64,000 nt of DNA from Stropharia rugosoannulata. Lineage: Eukaryota > Basidiomycota > Agaricomycetes > Agaricales > Strophariaceae. Positions within the stretch are counted from its first letter, which is position 1. Each line of letters begins with the position of its first letter. Positions 57,599 to 64,000 of this stretch are shown here, one piece after another. The DNA lies in assembly GCA_028532985.1 (NCBI GenBank), contig JANCIK010000002.1, forward strand, positions 496,001-560,000, written 5' to 3'. A program made the translations under genes and the position numbers. The notes under the pieces were generated by a model. That model did not search any database. It saw only the letters and a program-made list of their open reading frames with translations, and was not told the DNA's origin.

Positions 57599-60262
57599 AT
57601 GGCCCTCCCGCCAGGACCTCGCCATCTGCTGCGTCTCATTCCAACCTTTGCTATTCCTTCCCTTGCAGTCTACCTCTTCTTGTCGCTTCTCCGCTTTCAA
57701 GGATTCAGCATCCCGACTTTGCTTTCTGTCCCTGCCATAGTGCTCGCTCAGCCTGCGCGCTTCTTCTTCGGTATCTACTACAAGCAATGGGCGGACAGGC
57801 GGGCTGCTGCTGCCCTGGGAGCTGTAGTCCCTCCCGTCGCGGAAGAATGGTCTCTGCGATCCATTAAAGCAATGGCAGAGACGAACAAGTCAGGGCACCC
57901 AGGTGTGTCAGACGAACATGCAAGCTGCGTGGTACTGATATGAATCTCCCATGCAGGCGCGGTAATGCACCAATTCGCCCAAAAGTATGGCAATGTTTAT
58001 CAGATGGTACTTTTGAATACCGCTCTTGTAAGTTAATAAAGTACTTTGCTACATCACTTGTTCTCATAAATATCATACTTTGTGCCATATAGGTTGGAAC
58101 ACATGAGCCGGAACACATCAAGGTATGTTTCTTTAACACCTTCTTCGATGAACTAAGGAATTCATGTGCCATGGCAGGCTATTCTCGCTGGACAGTTCGA
58201 TTCTTTTGACAAAGGTCAGTACTATGAAACTGTTTTTTAACTGAATGGATCTTGAACTGTTGCCAGGTAGCCTCTTCATCGACCAGTTCAGTTCATTGTT
58301 GGGTACAGGTGTATTCAATGCCGATGGCAAGTGCTCTTTTTCTATCCTCCCCAGTATGATACTAAATCATTCTATGCACTTGTGCAGGCGAAATGTGGAA
58401 GTGAGCAGCGTGAATACATCTCAATGCCACTAGTGCCTTAACATCTTTAGGTTTCACCGTTCGATGACGCGCCCCTTCTTCACGAGGGAACGAATCAGCG
58501 ACTTTGAGATCTATCATCGCAATTTCGACCTATCTGAGCGGGCTGTGAGGACGCGTATCCGCGAAGGACTCCCCGTAGACTTCCAGGTATGCCGTCGACA
58601 TTCCGACACTTGCAGTTTTTGACCCTCTCCTCTTCCCCCAGGACCTCGCCGCGCGATTCACGCTTGACTCGGCCACAGAATTCCTATTCGGAAATAACGT
58701 GGAATCGCTCGCGGCAGGCATCCCGTACCCTGCATCACACGGGTACCTCACTCCGCAGTCATTCCATGACCACCCGTCTACCCCGTTCGTGAAGGACTTT
58801 ACCCATGGCCAGCTCAACTCGCTGATGCGTTTCACCTATAACAATAACTGGCCTCTGTGGGAATTCTGGAAGGACCAAGTCAAGCCTGCGAGGCAGATCA
58901 TTGATGACTTCACTGAGCCTGTATTGCAGCGCGCGTTGCAGCAGCGGGAGAAGGAGCTGGCAGGACAAACCGAGTCCAAGGGGGAGGACGAGAATCTGTT
59001 GGCTCACCTAGTCCGGCATACACAGGATCCTATAGTTCTTAAAGACGAGGTCGGTGATTTTTTTTTTTTTTTTGCCTACGCGCTGGAATAACCGCTTACG
59101 CGGGGAAACATGTGCAGCTGGTCAATCTTCTCGTCGCCGGTAGAGACACGGTACGTTGGAATGAAGTTATTTTCAAAGTCATCGCATGCGATCAATTGAC
59201 TCGTCAATCAGACAGCCTCGCTGCTCACGTATTCCATGTACATGCTAACCCAGCACCCGGAAGTCGAACAGCGCCTTCGGGAAGAGATCTTTGAAAAGGT
59301 CGGTCCTTCCAGCAACCCTACATATGAACAAATGCGCGACATGAAATACACACGTGCTTTCCTCAATGGTTTGTGGACTGATATTCTTTCCGAGAAGCTC
59401 TCCTAACTCTAATTTCCTAACAGAGGTCCTAAGACTCTACCCCCCAGTGTAAGCAAACACGTTTATGTATCTGGAAATTGACCATTGCTAACCGACCTAC
59501 TTTAGCGCCGCTGGCGTTAGGCAAGACAGTCTCTTTGAGAAACCGGATTGACAATGCTGATGAAACAATGATTAGGTGCTCAAACAAGCCTGTGGTCTTG
59601 CCCCCGGGTCAGAATGGAGGAAAACCGGTTTACATCCCGGCGAATACTACGTAAATCTTATCACAGGATGATATCATCAGTATAGTCTGACTGGCCGTCT
59701 TCAGTGTTATCTACAACTTTATGAACATGCAACGTAGAACCGACCTTTGGGGACCGGATGGTACGTTCACCAGTGTCATTCAACGTGGCACCCAGCTCAT
59801 AAATTTCAGCTCTGGAATTTGACCCGGATCGCTTCTTGGATCACCGCCTTCAGAAGTATCTACTCCCCAATCCATTTATCTTTACGCCGTTCAACGCCGG
59901 GCCCCGCATTTGCCTTGGACAACAGGTACTAGAAATTTGCCGTTCGCCATGTAATCGAAGGGTTTTTTTAACTTTGTCAAAAAATTGTAGTTCGCATATC
60001 ACGAAGCGACGTTCTTCCTTGTCCGGCTGCTCCAGAACTTTACGGCCTTCACGCTTGACGAATCGGCGAACACACCTCCTCCTGCACGATGGAAATCTGA
60101 TCCGAATCACAGACAGTCAATCGAGAAAGTATTCCTTTTGTCGCACTTGACCATGTATGTCAAGGTGAGTGTTCAGCGAAATCAACTTGTATTTTCAAAT
60201 ATTCATGCTTTAACGCGTAGGATGGTCTTTGGGTCCGGATGAAGGAATTAAATGCTTCTTAA
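57599..60262 (+). CDS. Membrane cytochrome P450 (CYP63-like)
   Basis: Many short exons from the ATG at 57599 to the stop at 60262. N-terminal hydrophobic anchor: [18 protein letters not shown] plus a second hydrophobic stretch. Then [62 protein letters not shown]-helix [21 protein letters not shown], ExxR in [34 protein letters not shown] and the heme loop [12 protein letters not shown] with the Cys ligand. Architecture matches basidiomycete CYP63-type monooxygenases linked to alkane and aromatic oxidation. A 15-nt micro-exon (59506..59520) with a following GC-AG intron restores PVAAGVRCSNKP. Confidence 0.9.
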
Positions 60263-60427
60263 GAGCGTCTTAATATCGATGCCTTCCGTAATAACAGGGG
60301 TCATAGAATAAAATAGACAAATTTCATGATGACAAAGTGTCCAACCACGACCCCTCTTAGTTCCTATCGCGGAAAAGGTTGACATGTATCCTGTATGTAC
60401 ACAAGTTCCTACAACAACAGATGGAAA

Positions 60428-62545
60428 TCAAACATCCAGTAACCGCCACCCTTCGTCTGCTACATCTGTCCATGATACCTCATATTCCTCCCCTTCCCCG
60501 TCGCCTTCGCCTTCACCCTTGACCAGCCCAAAGGCTAGAGCGGTCTCTGTGTCACCCGGGCGCGTGATTGGCCTTATGAGCACGGTGGGGAGGCTAGCGC
60601 AGTCTTCAGGAGGTTGAACGATGCGGACAACATTCAGTAACACCTCGGGGGAGAACGTCTGGGGATTGATAGAGAGTGCCTGAAGACATATGGGGAGGTT
60701 GATGTAAGCACCATAAAAAAATGGAAAGATCCGTTCAGACAACCAAAATGATGGCGCCTTCGATATGCAGAGCATATATGACGCATATGAACACTGAGAA
60801 TAAAGAACTCACCTTCCACCCTACAAGCGCCCCCTTCACCAGCTGCTCCGGTGCGCTAATAACTGTGCTGTGAGTCTCCCAACGCGCCTCCGCGCGTTCC
60901 CAGTCAAACATATCTTCTGACTGTTTGTACTCAGGTTGGCCATAGTCCAGCTCTTTCGGGGGACCTGCATCGCCATCGGGAGCAGTGTATAAGCCGTCGT
61001 CCATACCCCATTCAGCCTCCACCCTTTCAGCCTCATCCTCTCCCCACTGAGCATCACCCTGATACGCAGCCTGCTTCTTGTCCTTCTTGCCGCGTTTCTT
61101 CTTCTTGCCATCGCCTCCAGCCTGTGCATCACCTCCCCATGGCTCATTTCCAGCTAGGTCCCACATCCCCGCCTCGACGTCGACGCTCGTAATTATCATA
61201 TTGTGGGGAATGCGCTCGGGGTGCTTAGCTTGTATCTCCGAGGGTGGGATAAGGCGCACATAGCTCGCGGCTGGTGTAGAGTTGAAAAGAGAGGGAGTTG
61301 TTGTTGTTTTTGGGATGTCCCCTGTGCTCTGTACGCGAGCAGGCGTATGCGGCGGGGGAGCCGTAGAGCCTGAAGCAGAAGCAGCAGCGGACTGGGGTGG
61401 TGCGGATGACGGCGCGTCAAACACGATTTTCTGTGGAATGGGGTTCGCCATGGATAGTTTGAACCCCTTCTTTTTATTTTTGTTCCGCAGCGAGCCCATC
61501 ATCACTTGGTCCTGCGTGATGTAGACAGGCGCAGTAGGCGTCCCAGCTCCTTCCCTGGTCCCACTGGTATTTGGGGCTGGGGAGTCGGATTGTGGCATAG
61601 TACGTGCAGTAGTTTTAGCTGATGCTGGTGTTGGCGCTTCTGTGGGTTTGGCAAGGCCTAGTGGGACTGCGTTTGCATCTGAAACACCTTTCGGTATCGT
61701 GGAAGCAGTGGGCTGCTCCTTTTCGTGCAATCGCTTTTTCCGCCTGCGTTGATTACGGGAATGTGTTGAAGGTTTACCATATCCTGGTGGGACGTGTTGT
61801 ATGCTATCAATAAACGCTTATGGGTCGATATATGCGTCAGAAATACCCTGAATAAAGACCTACTTGGAATTTACTGGAGTTTTTGACGAGGACAGACGAG
61901 ACTTGGTGGTGGAAGGTACAGGCCTGGGTGGCGAAGATATTGAAGAGCCGGAAGAAGAAGAACCAGAGGAAGTCGGGTTTGGAGACGAAGAGGAAGATGA
62001 TACTACTGATGATGATGAGTTGGAGGACACAACTGAAGATGAGGACGTAGATGCCGATGCTGAAGAAGAATCCGATTCAAACCCGTCCTCCACTTCAGCA
62101 ATAGGTTCGACTACTCGAACTTGCGTAGGTTTTTTTGGTACTGGCTCCACATCGTTGGCTACCGAAGACCGTTTTCGTTTGTGTCCGCGTGTAATGCCTG
62201 ATTTTGTCAATTTAACCCTCTCCACCGACACAAATTCTACGCACCTTGGACGTTGGCAGCCTCCACGACCATAACTTGCTCATCCACACTAGGCGCAGGC
62301 CTCCTTTTTATGCATATAAGATCCCCATCGCGGACAGCACCGAAAGGACAATCATCCAGGAGCTCGAAGTCATCTAGAAGAAGAATCAATTGGCCAGCAT
62401 GATGTTGTCCGGCGCGCAGGGCAGGCACGCGGCGACAGAGCTCTGCTTTGAGAGCTGAGACAGTTTCTGGGATCGTGTGTTCATCTGGCACAAACCATGC
62501 CTTAACGTCGGGCAGAGGATTGTACGTCTGTATGCGGATTCGCAT
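60428..62545 (-). CDS. Coilin-like nuclear protein
   Basis: Exons 62545..62245, 62197..61864, 61803..60813 and 60679..60428 give 625 aa in frame. The N-terminal domain MRIRIQTYNPLPDVKAW...LILLLDDFELLDDCPFGAVRDGDLICIKR is ubiquitin-like, as in coilin's self-association domain. KRKRS signals and a long Ser tract follow. Then comes VPPGYGKPSTHSRNQRRRKKRL, which resembles the coilin SRNxRRKK block. The C-terminal region (SYVRLIPPSEI, MWDLAG, YEVSWTDV) fits the atypical Tudor-like end. Coilin organises Cajal bodies and snRNP maturation. The homology is inferred from domain order and key motifs. Confidence 0.7.
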
Positions 62546-64000
62546 CGACAATGAATGTGATTCTGAAAAAAATCAGTGGAGGTTGTTGCAAGGCTGTTGG
62601 GAGGTTGGGTGAAGTTACTAAATCAGAATCCGGGCCGGCTTCCGGCAAACCACGGAAATCTTACTATAAAGGGTCGCCGTTCCGTTTGCGTTCCGTCTCC
62701 TTAAACCGCGCTGAAAAAAATGCAAAATATGTAAAATGACTTTTACTTGATGCCTGAGACCTGTCAAGCCCCGGGGAGAAATGTACAGTAGTGTGTTGTC
62801 GACAGTTGACTATGTTGTTACTAATGGCCATATCTGCGCACCTAAGGTCAACTAGTCCCCGGTAATCGTAATCCGTAATAAGTGAATAAAGACTACCTCC
62901 AGGAGCAGACCTACGGCATGCATGAACAGTGTTGACTGCACTGGCGACTTGCATCTTTATTTTTTGGCGCCAAATCCCCGCGCAATCGCCTGCTTCCGGA
63001 TACACTTCCAAACACCTATACAGATTGTAAATGAGAAAATCCGACGCGTCGTCCTCTTTGAAGAGAGTTTTGAGAGGGCTGTTGGAACGTTAACTTCAGC
63101 AAGGGCTTCGATAGGCACCGTCGACATGTCAGTAAATCCATCAGCTAATTACACCATACTACATTGACCATACACATATCTTTGTCACTGAAGACCAGTC
63201 GATCTCGGGCACTATTAGTAGTGATCGGGTCTTTGAAAGATCCGAGAAATTGCTTTTGCTATTAGGTTACACCTATCATGCTACTAGAGGAAAATATGTA
63301 TACTCATACTATTTAGTAGAGCTCCAGTGGTTACTTTTTTAAAAGGTAGATTTGTCACAGGTATCAAGAGGGTTACCGTTGGGCAACCGTTGGGAGAATC
63401 AAAACTACGTTTATAAATTTCTCTCCCGCAGCAGTCTGGACCATGTACTTTCAGGTGAAGACCTGATCCACGGTTAAGCGATGATCGTCAGGATCATGGC
63501 AGTCGGCAACATCTGGCCACCGGGCGCTCTCTTGTGACATTACGACCGGCGGCGCTGTGTCTGAATCTCGAAGAGAAATTATTAGGCAAACGAGACAGAG
63601 GACTGACAGGACTTACATACACACACATTGATGACCAGACAAGTCTATTGGTACTTAGCTGTATAGGTATAAGCATGCTAGACTGTCGTTGGATCTGCGA
63701 AGCCTGTTTGATCACTGAGAGTGTTTTGATGGTTGAGTGGCATGCACTTTACTACTTATGTAGTGTAATCCTTTGCTAGTATAGCCTATGCGCCACACTT
63801 TTCACGCGCCGCAAAATAGTTCCACAGTTAACTAGCCTACTTTTTTTTTCCAGAGTTTCGATCTGAGCTTCGTTTCTGAGCTTCGTATGGATGGATGTTA
63901 CAGGTAAACGCCCATAGGCACGTATGTACCAGTCGTGGAGAATATAAAGGCATACATAGCTGTGCAGAAAGGTAGTACAGCCAAGCCACCGGTTGATCAT
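62546..64000. other. Right-edge region, no gene seen
   Basis: Coilin-like gene promoter and AT-rich DNA. Short frames at 62922-63167 and 63776-64000 lack support. A gene may begin beyond the window. Confidence 0.4.

Overview
The window is nuclear DNA of a filamentous basidiomycete, most likely a mushroom-forming Agaricomycete. Nearly all genes are split by introns of about 45-95 nt with GT...AG ends, often preceded by TATA boxes. The gene families are typical of that group: HET-domain proteins, divergent F-box/LRR proteins, a CYP63-like P450, DUF1399 glycine-rich proteins and type-B carboxylesterases. The genus cannot be named from sequence alone. All exon joins were derived by hand from splice signals and reading-frame continuity.

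Layout. 0-6 kb: a metallo-beta-lactamase hydrolase, a Cys/His-tailed nuclear-type protein and a mitochondrial helical-repeat protein. 6-11.4 kb: two tandem paralogous HET proteins whose shared multi-exon 5' halves encode membrane segments. 11.9-25 kb: an LRR-like protein, a divergent pair CGI121 (KEOPS)/RPN10 (proteasome), an F-box protein with a broken partial copy behind it, a membrane-anchored protein disulfide isomerase and a DUF1399 protein with a Gly/Cys tail. 25-31.8 kb: a single-pass membrane protein, SCO1, an APH-like kinase, three intron-containing tRNA-Leu(CAG) genes and an orphan gene broken by one TGA. 32-35 kb is gene-poor and holds two adjacent perfect palindromes. 35-43 kb: EMG1, SEC14 and a secreted carboxylesterase. 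43-48.5 kb: two tiny related proline-rich genes and an F-box gene interrupted by a single TGA. 49-57 kb: an accessory block with two secreted proteins of extreme composition and a QxW lectin-like protein. 57.6-62.5 kb: a P450 and a coilin-like protein.

The housekeeping genes act in unrelated pathways: tRNA t6A modification, proteasome, ER folding, COX copper delivery, 18S rRNA modification, Golgi lipid transfer and Cajal-body-type RNP assembly. The parts most likely to be undescribed are the two secreted low-complexity proteins. One has a Cys/Arg- and Lys/Trp/Val-repeat core between acidic ends (49361-51022). The other is a His/Arg/Trp 18-residue-repeat protein (55755-56558). The membrane-HET tandem pair is the next most interesting item.
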